Below, piece after piece: positions 25,479 to 35,393 of a stretch of 64,000 nucleotides of DNA (positions within the stretch are counted from its first letter, which is position 1; each line of letters starts with the position of its first letter). The notes below the pieces were generated by a model. The model did no database searches, was not told the DNA's origin, and was given only the letters and a program-made list of their open reading frames with translations. Source of the DNA: Flavobacteriales bacterium (GTDB taxonomy: Bacteria; Bacteroidota; Bacteroidia; Flavobacteriales_D; Parvicellaceae); the NCBI GenBank assembly GCA_020635565.1, contig JACJZN010000006.1, forward strand, positions 744,001 through 808,000, written 5' to 3'. The position numbers and the translations under genes were made by a program.

Positions 25479-25839
25479 TTCACATTCAATAGATAACTCC
25501 TGCTAAAGTTAATATTTTAGCATAATCTCAGAAGATTATTTTAAACATATCCTCCAAATTGATAAATATTAACGTTTTGTTAAATATTTCAACACCAAAA
25601 AATTACCCTTCACAAATTAATCGCTTTAAACCTTCTGTAAATCGACCAGAACAAAGGGTTTATAGCACAAAAAATAAGACACACTTTCTTAACAAAAAAC
25701 CGACTTATAAACGACCTCCTGTTCAAGGATTGAACTAAAAGATTTTTATTGTACATTTACGTTGAGATTTTCTCTGTAATCCTTGATGGTAAACGTACCT
25801 GAAACCAGCGAAAATTATCAATTTGTTGAACTAAAACCG
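25479..25839. other. Intergenic region between nrtR and the giant T9SS gene
   Basis: About 360 bases without a gene. It holds the divergent start regions: toward nrtR only a weak -7-like TAACTTTA (25511-25504, minus); toward the T9SS gene a good promoter at 25730-25759. An imperfect inverted repeat (AAATATTAAC / GTTAAATATTT, about 25564-25589) lies between. I see nothing else. Confidence 0.5.
25730..25759 (+). promoter_or_regulatory. Promoter of the giant T9SS protein
   Basis: TTG at 25730, a 19-nt spacer, then TACATTTA at 25752-25759, one mismatch from TAnnTTTG. Transcription would begin near 25766. Confidence 0.6.
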
Positions 25840-28800
25840 ATGAAAAAATTAGCCGCATTATTAATTTTTGTTTTCTTTATTTTTCTATCCTTTTCAATTA
25901 AGGCGCAAACAGTAATAATAAGTGAATATGCTGACGCATGTTCTGGCACCCAACCCAAAGCCTTAGAAATCTGGAATCCTACGGGTATTGATATTAACCT
26001 TAGTTCGACACCAATAGTTATTGAGACTCAGACAAATGCTAATTCCACATGGACAACGGTAACTACTATTAACTCTGGAATCTTATCTGCTGGCGAAGTC
26101 ATTGTCATTTCAGATGCTGCCGTAGGAATAAATGGAAGTTCTTGTGCTACAAAGGTTAATGTTGCTCTGACTCATAATGGTGATGATGCATTCAGGGTAA
26201 AATTAAATGGAGTTGTGACCGATGTATTTGGCGACCCAAGTACGACTGACCCAGGCACAGGATGGAGCGGTGGTGGTGTCACAACTTGGGATGGTGTTAT
26301 TGAAATCCAAGGAGGCATTACAACTGGTAACACAGGAGGCTGGACTGATCCAAGCACTAGATTTCAAACTGTTGGAGATTGTACTTTTTTGTCGGGATTT
26401 GGATTTCCTCCTGGTGGTTGCCCAACTGGATGTTCTCCAGATGTGACCTTAGGTATAATGACTGTCTCTCCAGGAAATATGACGGAGGGTACATCAAACA
26501 ATGTAATTTACAGCTTTTCAATTTCTGCAGGTTCCTCTTGTGCTGCAACATTAACAGGCCTAGATTTTACCACTACCGGAACTGCGGTAACAAGTAACTT
26601 CAGCAATATGAAGGTTTGGTACTCAACAGACAATACTTTCAACAGCGGTAGTGATACACAACTCGGAAACAGTATAACAAGTGGAATGGGAGCAGGAACT
26701 CATACATTGGGTGGATCCGTATCTCAGACAATTGCTATCAGTACTACAGGTTATATTTTTATTACTGCAGATCTTCCGTGTGGAGCTACTGCAGGAAACA
26801 CGGTTTCGGTTTCTGCAATTACTTCTGGAGACCTTACTTTTTCAACTGCACCCAACTCTGTCTCCGGTTCAACTTCAGCGGGAGGTACACAAACCATTGT
26901 ATCTGCGGGGACACCAAATAATGTTACTGGAGCATCAACCAGCACCTGTGAAAACGGAGAATCAACCGTTTCCTGGACACTACCAACGGGATGTTATGAC
27001 AATATACTTGTAGTTGCACACCCTTCAACAGCAGCTAGTACTGCCCCATCTGGGAATGGCGGAAGCTATTCTGCGAATGCGACTTACGGAAGTGGTACTG
27101 CATACGATGCTGGTTATGTAGTTTATAAAGGTACTGGAACAACTGTTACAGTGTCTGGACTTACAAATGGTACTACATACTACTATACCATATTCACAAG
27201 AAACGGAACCACCTGGAGCAGTGGTGTAACTGTTAACTGTACTCCTAGCATGGTGTATTGTACAGCTGCTTCTACGAATAGCAGTTTTGAATATATCCAG
27301 AACGTTGAGTTCGGATCATTGTTCTACTCTTCTGGAGCTTCTACTTATTCTGATTATACGAGTGAAGTTGCCAATGTAATTGGAGGAGGAACAGCTGATT
27401 TAACTGTTTCTATCGGTGATTATTATCCTGCTGATATCTGTATTGCCTGGATCGACTGGAATGGTGACGGAGACTTCTTAGATGCCGGTGAGGAGGTCAT
27501 GAATGATAACACGCTTCCTTTTACGGCAACAGTTAGCATTCCGTCTGGAACAATTACCACAAGAATGAGGATCAGATTATATGATTCCAACTTTTCTCCA
27601 AATACAACTCCATGCGGCACACATACCTATGGAGAAATAGAGGATTATACTGTAACTGTTTGTACACCTACTCATACGGTTACTTCGTTTGCTCCTACTA
27701 CAGGGCCAATTGGTACTCAGATAACAATTACTGGAACTGGATTTACAGCTTCCTCATCTGTGGAAATTAATGGAGTGGCTGCAACAACTACTTATGTTGA
27801 CCCTACTACATTAACAGCGGTTGTTGCTAACGGAACGGAGACGGGATCTTTGATCGTTTATGAAAATGGATGTCAACAGGAATCTTCAGACTTTACCATC
27901 ATAGACGAGACTGGATTCTGTGCAGGTGCAGGATCACTCACAGACCTGTTTATTTCAGAAGTATATGACAGCGATGGAGGTAACACTGCCTACATTGAAT
28001 TATACAACCCTACTGGAGCATCAATCGATCTAGCGGCATTAAACTATGCGATCCGAATAGAGAACAGAAACAGTGGTGGAACAATTGGAGCCACAAGAAC
28101 TGTCAACCTTACAGGAACCATTCCTGCAGGTGGTGTTTTCTTGCTAAATGTAGGAACTTCAACTTCGTGCTCTGGTCTGAGTTTTGATTTTACACAAACC
28201 GGAAGTGGATACAATGATTATGATAGAATTTACCTTGTTCAAAATGGAACCGATGTAGACAGAATGGACTGTCCAAGTAATATTGGATATTCTTGGTTAA
28301 GACTTGGAACTGCTGCAGCTCCAACCACAACATATAATGCTGCTGATTGGGATACTTATAACTTAGAAGATTGTTCTGACCTTGGTAATTTCACTTTGGC
28401 AGGTTCTAACCCAAGCATTTCTTCAATTACAGACAATGGAACTTGTTCATCGATTGATTATAGTGTTATTGGTACAGCGGGTAATGCCGGAACATTAACT
28501 TATCAATGGTATTATAATGATGGCTCAGCGGCTGGGTGGACTGCCGTAACTTCAAGCGACCCTTCTAATCTAACCATTAGTGGTGAGACTAGCGACAATC
28601 TAGTTATTTCATCAGGTTCATCAGATATTTCAACAATTGACGGGTATCAATTCTATTGTGAAGTGATTGAGGATGGAGCTTGTACAGATGCGTCAAATTC
28701 ATCACCATTCATTTCAACTGGAGAGCGCTATTATAGATCCGCTGGAACAGGTAACTGGAGTACTATAGCCAATTGGCAAATGGGACCATCAACTTCTGGG

Positions 28801-30909
28801 CCTTGGGCTGCTGCTTGTACTTATCCAACAGCAACTAATTCGGATTATATTTCAGTTGAATCAGGGACAACAATTACCCTTGACATTGACCTTACAGCTG
28901 ATCAGATCATCGTTCAAACTGGAGGAATATTACAACTAGAACAACAACTCACCGTGGAAAATGGCAATGGAAGTGGAGAGGATTTAGAGGTAATCGGGAC
29001 CTTAGAAGATCATGCGAGTAATTTTAACAACATAACATTTATTAATGGTTCAACTTGGTTATTGGATGCTAATGGAACCGTGAGAAAGACTTATCTATCT
29101 TCTGCAGACAATTATAGAGATGCGTACGAAGGTGGTATTTCTAACATTCCAGCGACAGCCGAATGGTATTACGAATATGATGCCAGTGGAGACGTTACTA
29201 TATCAACTGTGGGCATGTTCTACCCGAACCTTTACTTTGAAAGTAGTAGTGGTTTCCACAACTTTGACGGAGTAAATGAGGTAATGAAAGGATCTGCAGA
29301 CTATTGTACTGTGAAGGGGAATCTATACATCGGAACAACTAATTCAGGGACTGTACAGGTAAACAATAACAACGGTAATGCGCAACCTTTACTACTCCTT
29401 GGAGACATGTATATCGGTAGTGGGAGTTCGTTTTACAATGCCTCACTTAATTCCAATGGAGTCGGAACTGGAATCGAAATTCAAGGAACAGCAATTACTG
29501 TGGACGGTACATTTGATTTTGACGCGAGTGGGTCGGGGATCACAGTTCTTAGCGGTTCTGCAGCCCAATTGATCAGTTCTACATCAGGAGGGACATTCCA
29601 TACCGGAGATTTTGAAATTGATAATGCCAGTGGTGCTGATCTGGATGGAATTGATGTGAACATTAGTAATACGCTAACCTTCACAGATGGAGTTCTACGC
29701 ACTGATGTAACGACAACGGATATGTTCAACATCACAAATTCTTCTACAGCAGCAGTTATTAGTGGATCTGCTCAAAGTGCAACGAACAGATATATTGACG
29801 GAAGATTACAATGGTCTACCACAAGTGGCAACACTTATCGATTCCCTGTAGGATCAGACGTTGCTACCTATGGTGCACAAGGATTTGATATTACCATTGA
29901 TGCCGGTTCTGGTGCAATTTTAGGGTATTTGGAAACCAATACAACATCACCTATATATGCCAACGCATATTGTGATTTTGAGGATCACCCAGGTAGTGCT
30001 ACTGGAATTACTGTTGGAAGTGGAAATGCAGGTTACGATGGTATCCTTGACAGAGCAACTTTCAACTTAAATTCTGATTTGCAATGGGATATTACTAACA
30101 CATCTGGTAGTGTGACGCAATATGACCTTACGGTATTAGCAACCGGAAACCAGGATATCAATCCTACACCGCATCCTGATAACTTAGCTGTATCTGCGAA
30201 CGGGGTGGAGATCCGATACTTAATGAAGAATGGTGAGCCAGGAAATCCGGGTGTTGCTACCACAAGTACTGTTGATTTCCCTACAACAGGATTTGACATG
30301 TGTCCAACACAGTACACTCTTTCTAACTTAACCAGTTTCTCTCATTTCACTTTGGATGGTCCAACAATTGGATCAACTGAATTACCTGTAGAATTAACGG
30401 TATTTGAAGCTAAGAAAAATGGTTCTCAAGTGGATCTTACGTGGGTGACTGAATCAGAGATCAACGTTTCGCATTTCGTAGTTGAACGTAGTAAGAATGG
30501 TATGGAATTCCAACCAATCTTGTCAGCTCCTGCTCAAGGTAACTCCACTAGCACTATACAGTATGACAGAATAGATTACAATCCGTTAATGGGTAAATCT
30601 TTCTATAGACTTCAATCCGTAGATTTTGACGGGAGCTTTGAATATTCTGATGTAAGAACAGTTGAATTTGACGATGCTAACTTGAACGTCTGGAACGATA
30701 AGGATAACTGGAACGTAATCTATAAATCGAAATCAGAAGATTACCTAGTTCGTGTTTACAATAACATTGGCCAGGTAGTTCGAAATGCGCATATCGTACA
30801 AAACCCTGAAAGTAAATCGATCATTTCACATCAAGATCTACCTGCTGGAATTTATATCATGGTGATCGAAGATAATGGCGTGCACCAAACGGTTAAAGTA
30901 ATTAAATAA
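25840..30909 (+). CDS. Giant modular surface protein with T9SS sorting domain
   Basis: About 1689 residues from ATG 25840 (signal peptide MKKLAALLIFVFFIFLSFS, then KAQ); an earlier ATG at 25786 would add 18 residues. Modules in order: a lamin-tail-like domain (VIISEYAD), a long Thr/Gly/Ser-rich beta region, a fibronectin-like stretch (TVSGLTNGTTYYYTIF), a GEVED-type domain (GEIEDYTVTVC), an IPT/TIG domain (ITGTGFTASSSVEINGVAA), a second lamin-tail-like domain (LFISEVYDSDGGNTAYIELYNP), beta-helix-like sequence, and a T9SS type A tail (LPAGIYIMVIED, ending KVIK). It is likely an adhesin or surface-layer component; no catalytic motif is seen. Antisense frames here are shadows of its biased composition. 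Confidence 0.9.
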   Translation: MKKLAALLIFVFFIFLSFSIKAQTVIISEYADACSGTQPKALEIWNPTGIDINLSSTPIVIETQTNANSTWTTVTTINSGILSAGEVIVISDAAVGINGSSCATKVNVALTHNGDDAFRVKLNGVVTDVFGDPSTTDPGTGWSGGGVTTWDGVIEIQGGITTGNTGGWTDPSTRFQTVGDCTFLSGFGFPPGGCPTGCSPDVTLGIMTVSPGNMTEGTSNNVIYSFSISAGSSCAATLTGLDFTTTGTAVTSNFSNMKVWYSTDNTFNSGSDTQLGNSITSGMGAGTHTLGGSVSQTIAISTTGYIFITADLPCGATAGNTVSVSAITSGDLTFSTAPNSVSGSTSAGGTQTIVSAGTPNNVTGASTSTCENGESTVSWTLPTGCYDNILVVAHPSTAASTAPSGNGGSYSANATYGSGTAYDAGYVVYKGTGTTVTVSGLTNGTTYYYTIFTRNGTTWSSGVTVNCTPSMVYCTAASTNSSFEYIQNVEFGSLFYSSGASTYSDYTSEVANVIGGGTADLTVSIGDYYPADICIAWIDWNGDGDFLDAGEEVMNDNTLPFTATVSIPSGTITTRMRIRLYDSNFSPNTTPCGTHTYGEIEDYTVTVCTPTHTVTSFAPTTGPIGTQITITGTGFTASSSVEINGVAATTTYVDPTTLTAVVANGTETGSLIVYENGCQQESSDFTIIDETGFCAGAGSLTDLFISEVYDSDGGNTAYIELYNPTGASIDLAALNYAIRIENRNSGGTIGATRTVNLTGTIPAGGVFLLNVGTSTSCSGLSFDFTQTGSGYNDYDRIYLVQNGTDVDRMDCPSNIGYSWLRLGTAAAPTTTYNAADWDTYNLEDCSDLGNFTLAGSNPSISSITDNGTCSSIDYSVIGTAGNAGTLTYQWYYNDGSAAGWTAVTSSDPSNLTISGETSDNLVISSGSSDISTIDGYQFYCEVIEDGACTDASNSSPFISTGERYYRSAGTGNWSTIANWQMGPSTSGPWAAACTYPTATNSDYISVESGTTITLDIDLTADQIIVQTGGILQLEQQLTVENGNGSGEDLEVIGTLEDHASNFNNITFINGSTWLLDANGTVRKTYLSSADNYRDAYEGGISNIPATAEWYYEYDASGDVTISTVGMFYPNLYFESSSGFHNFDGVNEVMKGSADYCTVKGNLYIGTTNSGTVQVNNNNGNAQPLLLLGDMYIGSGSSFYNASLNSNGVGTGIEIQGTAITVDGTFDFDASGSGITVLSGSAAQLISSTSGGTFHTGDFEIDNASGADLDGIDVNISNTLTFTDGVLRTDVTTTDMFNITNSSTAAVISGSAQSATNRYIDGRLQWSTTSGNTYRFPVGSDVATYGAQGFDITIDAGSGAILGYLETNTTSPIYANAYCDFEDHPGSATGITVGSGNAGYDGILDRATFNLNSDLQWDITNTSGSVTQYDLTVLATGNQDINPTPHPDNLAVSANGVEIRYLMKNGEPGNPGVATTSTVDFPTTGFDMCPTQYTLSNLTSFSHFTLDGPTIGSTELPVELTVFEAKKNGSQVDLTWVTESEINVSHFVVERSKNGMEFQPILSAPAQGNSTSTIQYDRIDYNPLMGKSFYRLQSVDFDGSFEYSDVRTVEFDDANLNVWNDKDNWNVIYKSKSEDYLVRVYNNIGQVVRNAHIVQNPESKSIISHQDLPAGIYIMVIEDNGVHQTVKVIK

Positions 30910-30939
30910 TACCTTTGCCATGAGTAATCATGGCAAAGG
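30910..30939 (+). promoter_or_regulatory. miaA -7 box inside a perfect 12-bp hairpin
   Basis: TACCTTTG at 30910-30917 is an exact -7 box. Beginning two bases inside it, CCTTTGCCATGA-N4-TCATGGCAAAGG (30912-30939) forms a perfect inverted repeat that also contains the miaA ATG at 30930. No T run follows, so it is not a normal terminator for the gene upstream. Confidence 0.6.
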
Positions 30940-31832
30940 AAAAACACCTCATTGTTATTGTTGGCCCTACGGCAATTGGGAAAACGAGTTTATCGATTAA
31001 ACTTGCCAAGCATTTCAATTGTCCTGTTCTTAGTGCAGACAGTCGTCAATTCTTTAAAGAAATCGCTATCGGGACGGCAAAACCTTCAGAGGAAGAAATG
31101 GATGGTGTTCCCCACTACTTCATTGACAGTTTGAGTATTCAGGAAGACTACAATGTTGGAAAGTTTGAGGAGGATGCATTAATTATACTTCAGGAAATCT
31201 TTCTATCAAACGATTACGCCATCATGGTAGGCGGATCAGGATTATATGTTGATGCAGTATGTAAGGGTATTGACGACATCCCTAAGGATGACCAGACCCG
31301 AAAACAACTCATGTATGAACTGGAAAAGAATGGGATTAGTACTCTCCAGGAAGAATTGAAACTTCTTGATCCGGAGCATTATGACAACATGAACATTCAT
31401 AATCCCCATCGTTTAGTGAGAGCTCTTGAAGTATGTCGTTCAACTGGTCGTACATATACTTCCTTCAGAAAAAATCAGGTAAAAGATCGGCCTTTTGAAA
31501 TTCATAAGATCGGTTTAAATGCTGACCGCGAATTGGTATATGAAAACATTAACCAAAGAGTAGATCTTATGATGAAAAATGGATTATTGGAAGAAGTTAG
31601 GTCCGTCTATCCCTTTAAAGATTTTAATTCATTGAATACTGTTGGGTACAAAGAACTATTCAAATATATTGACGGAACGTATTCTCTTGAAGAGGCTGTG
31701 GAATTGATAAAGAAAAACACCCGAAATTTTGCAAAGCGACAGATGACATGGTTTAAACGGGATAAAGAAACAATGTGGTTTGAACCACCAACACCATTGA
31801 TGGAGATCATTAATTCGATAGAGAGTAGCTAA
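30930..31832 (+). CDS. miaA: tRNA dimethylallyltransferase MiaA
   Basis: The protein has 300 residues. It adds a dimethylallyl group to A37 of tRNAs that read UNN codons. Motifs: P-loop VGPTAIGKTSL, SADSRQFFKEIAIGTAKP, GGSGLYVDAVCKG and QMTWFKRD near the end. The start follows a -7 box by 12 nt and sits inside a perfect hairpin. Its TAA overlaps by 4 nt the stop of the convergent gene. Confidence 0.95.
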   Translation: MAKEKHLIVIVGPTAIGKTSLSIKLAKHFNCPVLSADSRQFFKEIAIGTAKPSEEEMDGVPHYFIDSLSIQEDYNVGKFEEDALIILQEIFLSNDYAIMVGGSGLYVDAVCKGIDDIPKDDQTRKQLMYELEKNGISTLQEELKLLDPEHYDNMNIHNPHRLVRALEVCRSTGRTYTSFRKNQVKDRPFEIHKIGLNADRELVYENINQRVDLMMKNGLLEEVRSVYPFKDFNSLNTVGYKELFKYIDGTYSLEEAVELIKKNTRNFAKRQMTWFKRDKETMWFEPPTPLMEIINSIESS

Positions 31833-34081
31833 ACACGAACTCCAATGATGCAAACATCGTCTAACTGCTCAAATTCCCCCCTCCAACTTTCAAAGAATTC
31901 ATCCAATTTAAATTTGACTTCCTCCATATTAAGATGATTGTTCTCTGTCAATAATTTCTTGAAATTCGTTGTCTTCAGTTTCTTTCCCTTTCCTCCTCCA
32001 AACTGGTCATGATATCCATCTGAGAAGACATATATGGTATCTCCTTCATCGAGATCTACCATATGTGTATCAAATGGTTTGGGATCGGCATACACACCAA
32101 CAGGTTGTTTATTTGCCTTTATCTCAAGTATTTCTCTACTCCCTTTTTTAATTAGCCACAATGGATTATTAGCTCCTGCCCAGGCCAGTTTTTTTCCGTT
32201 CAATTGACACAGCGATATATCCATTCCGTCTTTGACCTCGTCTCCACTTTTAGACAAAGTCTGTATAACCAGTTCTCTGGTTCTATCTAATAGTTTTCCG
32301 GGATCGGTCAATTTTTCTTCAATCACAGATTTTGTAAGCGCATTACTGCATATCACACTCACCATGGCCCCTGGAACTCCATGACCAGTACAATCCGCAG
32401 CTGCGAAAATCACTTTATTCTCAACTTCTTCCAACCAATAAAAATCTCCCGCAACGATATCCTTGGGTTTATATAGAACGAAACTATTGGGAAGTAATTT
32501 ATTGAAATGTTCACTGGATGGAAGGATTGCTGTTTGGATCCTATGTGCATAATTTATAGAATCCATGATCTCCTTATTACTCTCTTCCAGTAGATGCTTC
32601 TGTTCTTCCACTTTCAACTTTTGGAGAGAAATGGTTTTCTCTGATCTGCGTTTGTTCTGATAAGCAAAAAATGCCATAATCACCACTGCAATCAATAACA
32701 ACATACCTATCAGCATAGCTGCATTTCGTTGATTAGCCTTATCTAACTGTTCCTGCTTGTAGGTTTTTTCCAATTCTGCAATCTCCAATGTTTTAGCCGT
32801 ATTCAGGCTATCAGCTAAATGTTTTTTTGCATATTCATAGTCAACCTGCTGCTCAATGATCTTTTTTTGATTCTCCTTATTAAAAAGCATATCTCTTTTT
32901 TCAAGATAGAGTACATGCATCTTATAGGCTTCTTCGAATCGATTCAGCTTCATGTAGATCTTGCTCAAGACCAGCGCACTGTTCTCTATATCTTCCGTGT
33001 AACCAATCTTCATGGCAATCTCGAAAGATTTTTCTCCGTAATCTAAAGCACGATTGATATCTCCTTTATCCAAATAATAACCTGCCAATTTCTGATAGGA
33101 ATTCCCTAATCCTTCTTGATTCCCGATTTTTTCTCTCAGCACAACGGATTCCTCTATATATTCAATTCCTTTGGTTGTGTCACCCAAGTCCATGAAATAT
33201 GACCCAAGATTACTATACGTTTCCGCAATTCCCTTAAGATCATTTACTTCTTCCCTATAGTTCAGCGATATCGAGTAATTCAGCAATGCTAGTGAATCAT
33301 CCCCCATTAAGTCATAAACAAATCCAAGATTGTTATAAGCACTACCCAAAACATCATAATCGTTTGCCTCCAATCCTTTTTCTACCGCTTTTTCACAATA
33401 AACCAAAGCCTGATCAAAATCTTGCTGGGAATGAAACAGCGATGCCAAGGTAGTATATGTATGACCTAAACCTCTCGAATCATCATGATCTTCCTGAAGT
33501 TTGATCGCTTTATATAAATATTCTATTGCCTTGTCTAATTCTCCTTGTTGCGTATAGATGTTACTAAAATTCGTTAGGGTGATATTATGTAATTCATAAT
33601 CACCTGTCTCAGATGCAACTTTAAACGCTTGTGAAAGAAACTCAATGGCTTTCTCTGTATCCCCAGCATCCTTGTATACCATCGCGATATTGTTATATCC
33701 TCGTGAGATTCCGAGCGTATCTTCAATCTCTTTATAGATTTCAATGCACTCTTCATACTGTTGAATCGCTTCATTGTAATCAGAATATACATGATACATG
33801 AATCCCAGATTATTGATCGCGGTTGATTTTGCAAACAAAACATCCGTCTTATTCCATTGATCTGATTGGAGTAGCTTATCTGCAAGTTCAATGCATTGAT
33901 TTGAATATTTTTCAATATCTGGTATGTCGCAAAACTCAGTTACCAGCATCAAACTTCTCAATTTGGCTGTATCGGATTTTGCTGTCTTCACTTCTTTAAG
34001 CAATGAGTCCAACTGAGCCGGCACAGACATTGAAGAGGTAGCGATCAGAATTAAAACAAATATGAAGTAGAATACCTTCAA
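31829..34081 (-). CDS. TPR / SpoIIE-type phosphatase membrane protein
   Basis: The protein has 750 residues. A signal sequence (about 1-22) precedes about eight TPR units (NNIAMVYKDAGDTEKAIEF-type) to about residue 400, a coiled segment, one membrane helix (about 455-475) and a cytoplasmic PPM/SpoIIE phosphatase domain (about 510-750). Metal-binding Asp motifs are GDFYWLEE, AADCTGHGVPGA and FSDGYHDQFGG. This is the common Bacteroidota sensor architecture, with periplasmic TPRs signalling to a serine phosphatase, perhaps acting on an anti-sigma antagonist. The start codon is TTG at 34081; no ATG precedes the signal peptide. Confidence 0.9.
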   Translation of the reverse strand: MKVFYFIFVLILIATSSMSVPAQLDSLLKEVKTAKSDTAKLRSLMLVTEFCDIPDIEKYSNQCIELADKLLQSDQWNKTDVLFAKSTAINNLGFMYHVYSDYNEAIQQYEECIEIYKEIEDTLGISRGYNNIAMVYKDAGDTEKAIEFLSQAFKVASETGDYELHNITLTNFSNIYTQQGELDKAIEYLYKAIKLQEDHDDSRGLGHTYTTLASLFHSQQDFDQALVYCEKAVEKGLEANDYDVLGSAYNNLGFVYDLMGDDSLALLNYSISLNYREEVNDLKGIAETYSNLGSYFMDLGDTTKGIEYIEESVVLREKIGNQEGLGNSYQKLAGYYLDKGDINRALDYGEKSFEIAMKIGYTEDIENSALVLSKIYMKLNRFEEAYKMHVLYLEKRDMLFNKENQKKIIEQQVDYEYAKKHLADSLNTAKTLEIAELEKTYKQEQLDKANQRNAAMLIGMLLLIAVVIMAFFAYQNKRRSEKTISLQKLKVEEQKHLLEESNKEIMDSINYAHRIQTAILPSSEHFNKLLPNSFVLYKPKDIVAGDFYWLEEVENKVIFAAADCTGHGVPGAMVSVICSNALTKSVIEEKLTDPGKLLDRTRELVIQTLSKSGDEVKDGMDISLCQLNGKKLAWAGANNPLWLIKKGSREILEIKANKQPVGVYADPKPFDTHMVDLDEGDTIYVFSDGYHDQFGGGKGKKLKTTNFKKLLTENNHLNMEEVKFKLDEFFESWRGEFEQLDDVCIIGVRV

Positions 34082-34154
34082 GGATTCGGTTTTAAGTAGT
34101 TAATTTGCCTTCATCATCGTAAAGATAACAATATACTTAAAGCAGAACTAATCC

Positions 34155-35393
34155 ATGCTCGGATTCAAAAATATTCACCGCAATATCTGGAATGTCGTTC
34201 TTTCAGAAGCAGCTCTTCAACTGGTTAATGGAGCCTTAATGGTGTTACTTTTGCTTTATCTGCGAAACAAAGGTTTCAGCGATGGAGAAAGTGCCAAATT
34301 CTTTTCTTCCAGATTTTTGGGTGTTCTATTTATCAGTTTGCCTTTTGGTCTCTATATCAAAGGGAAAGCACTTGCTAAATATTTCAAAATCGCTTCGATC
34401 AGCCTTCCTATTTTCACTTTGATCGCCATCTATTTCATTGAAATAAGATCAGCTTGGGGCATTTACCTATCATTTGTCTTCTGGGGAATTGCTTTCAGTT
34501 TGGCGGAGATTCCTAAAATTCCATTTATTCTGAGAAATTCCAATATAGGAAAACTTTCCAATTCATTATCTCTTGCCTACTCCACCTGGAGTTTTGGGGC
34601 GTTGAGCAGTGGTCTGATCATTTTTTTATTATCCTGGAAGTTTCCAGTTTTTTTTGATCACAAGAATTGCCTGATCTTCATTGTTATATTGAGCTTTTTG
34701 GGAGCCTATTTCGCATTCAATGTAAGAGATGAGATCATACCAGAGGAGAAAGACAATAGTTCTGTTAAGAATTTTATGCGTTCTGTAGATTGGAAAAGAG
34801 TTGGTTATGCCTTATCTCCGACTTTTATTATAGCTGTGGGAGCGGGAATGAGCGTCCCATTTATCCCCTTGTATTTCAATAGTACCTTTGACATGAAATA
34901 CGATAAATTCTCAGGCTATAGTTTCCTTGCCTACTTTCTGGTATTGGTATTGATTCTATTCGCTCCAAGCATTAAAAACAGATACGGATTACGATACAGC
35001 ATTCCAACCTCTCAATTGTTTGCGGTGATGTGTCTGGCAACTTTGGCTCTAATGGACATTTACAGTGGGTGGTCATGGGCTCTTGCAGCGGCATTGATCG
35101 CTTACGTACTTCGTCAACCTTTCATGAATATAGCCCAACCCTTGACCACAGAAGTCATTATGACCTATGTTGGTAAGGAAAATCATGAAATAACAGCCTC
35201 ATTAATGGCGCTTATCTGGAATGGGAGTTTTGTGATCTCAGCCAATATTTTTGGAATACTTCGAGACAATCATGTACCTTTCGCTGGAATATTTGGAATT
35301 ACGGTAATAGCATATTTAGTTGCAATAGTCTGGTATCAAAGACTGATTATTCGAACTGAAAAAATGCAGGAATCTATAAAAAGTTCTAACTAA
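34155..35393 (+). CDS. MFS transporter
   Basis: The protein has 412 residues with about twelve membrane helices in two halves joined by a charged loop near residue 200 (VRDEIIPEEKDN). The stretch LRNKGFSDGESAKFFSSRFLG corresponds to the loop after helix 1 in the major facilitator family. The substrate is unknown. The next gene starts directly after its stop (TAAATG), so transporter and glycosyltransferase are co-expressed. Confidence 0.85.
   Translation: MLGFKNIHRNIWNVVLSEAALQLVNGALMVLLLLYLRNKGFSDGESAKFFSSRFLGVLFISLPFGLYIKGKALAKYFKIASISLPIFTLIAIYFIEIRSAWGIYLSFVFWGIAFSLAEIPKIPFILRNSNIGKLSNSLSLAYSTWSFGALSSGLIIFLLSWKFPVFFDHKNCLIFIVILSFLGAYFAFNVRDEIIPEEKDNSSVKNFMRSVDWKRVGYALSPTFIIAVGAGMSVPFIPLYFNSTFDMKYDKFSGYSFLAYFLVLVLILFAPSIKNRYGLRYSIPTSQLFAVMCLATLALMDIYSGWSWALAAALIAYVLRQPFMNIAQPLTTEVIMTYVGKENHEITASLMALIWNGSFVISANIFGILRDNHVPFAGIFGITVIAYLVAIVWYQRLIIRTEKMQESIKSSN

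Noticed and set aside
26172..30317. Antisense frames within the giant T9SS gene
   Set aside because: They mirror the Thr/Ser/Gly-rich codons of the real gene and have no start context or family motif.
30912..30939. Hairpin as terminator of the giant T9SS gene
   Set aside because: No T run follows on the plus strand, and it contains the miaA start codon.
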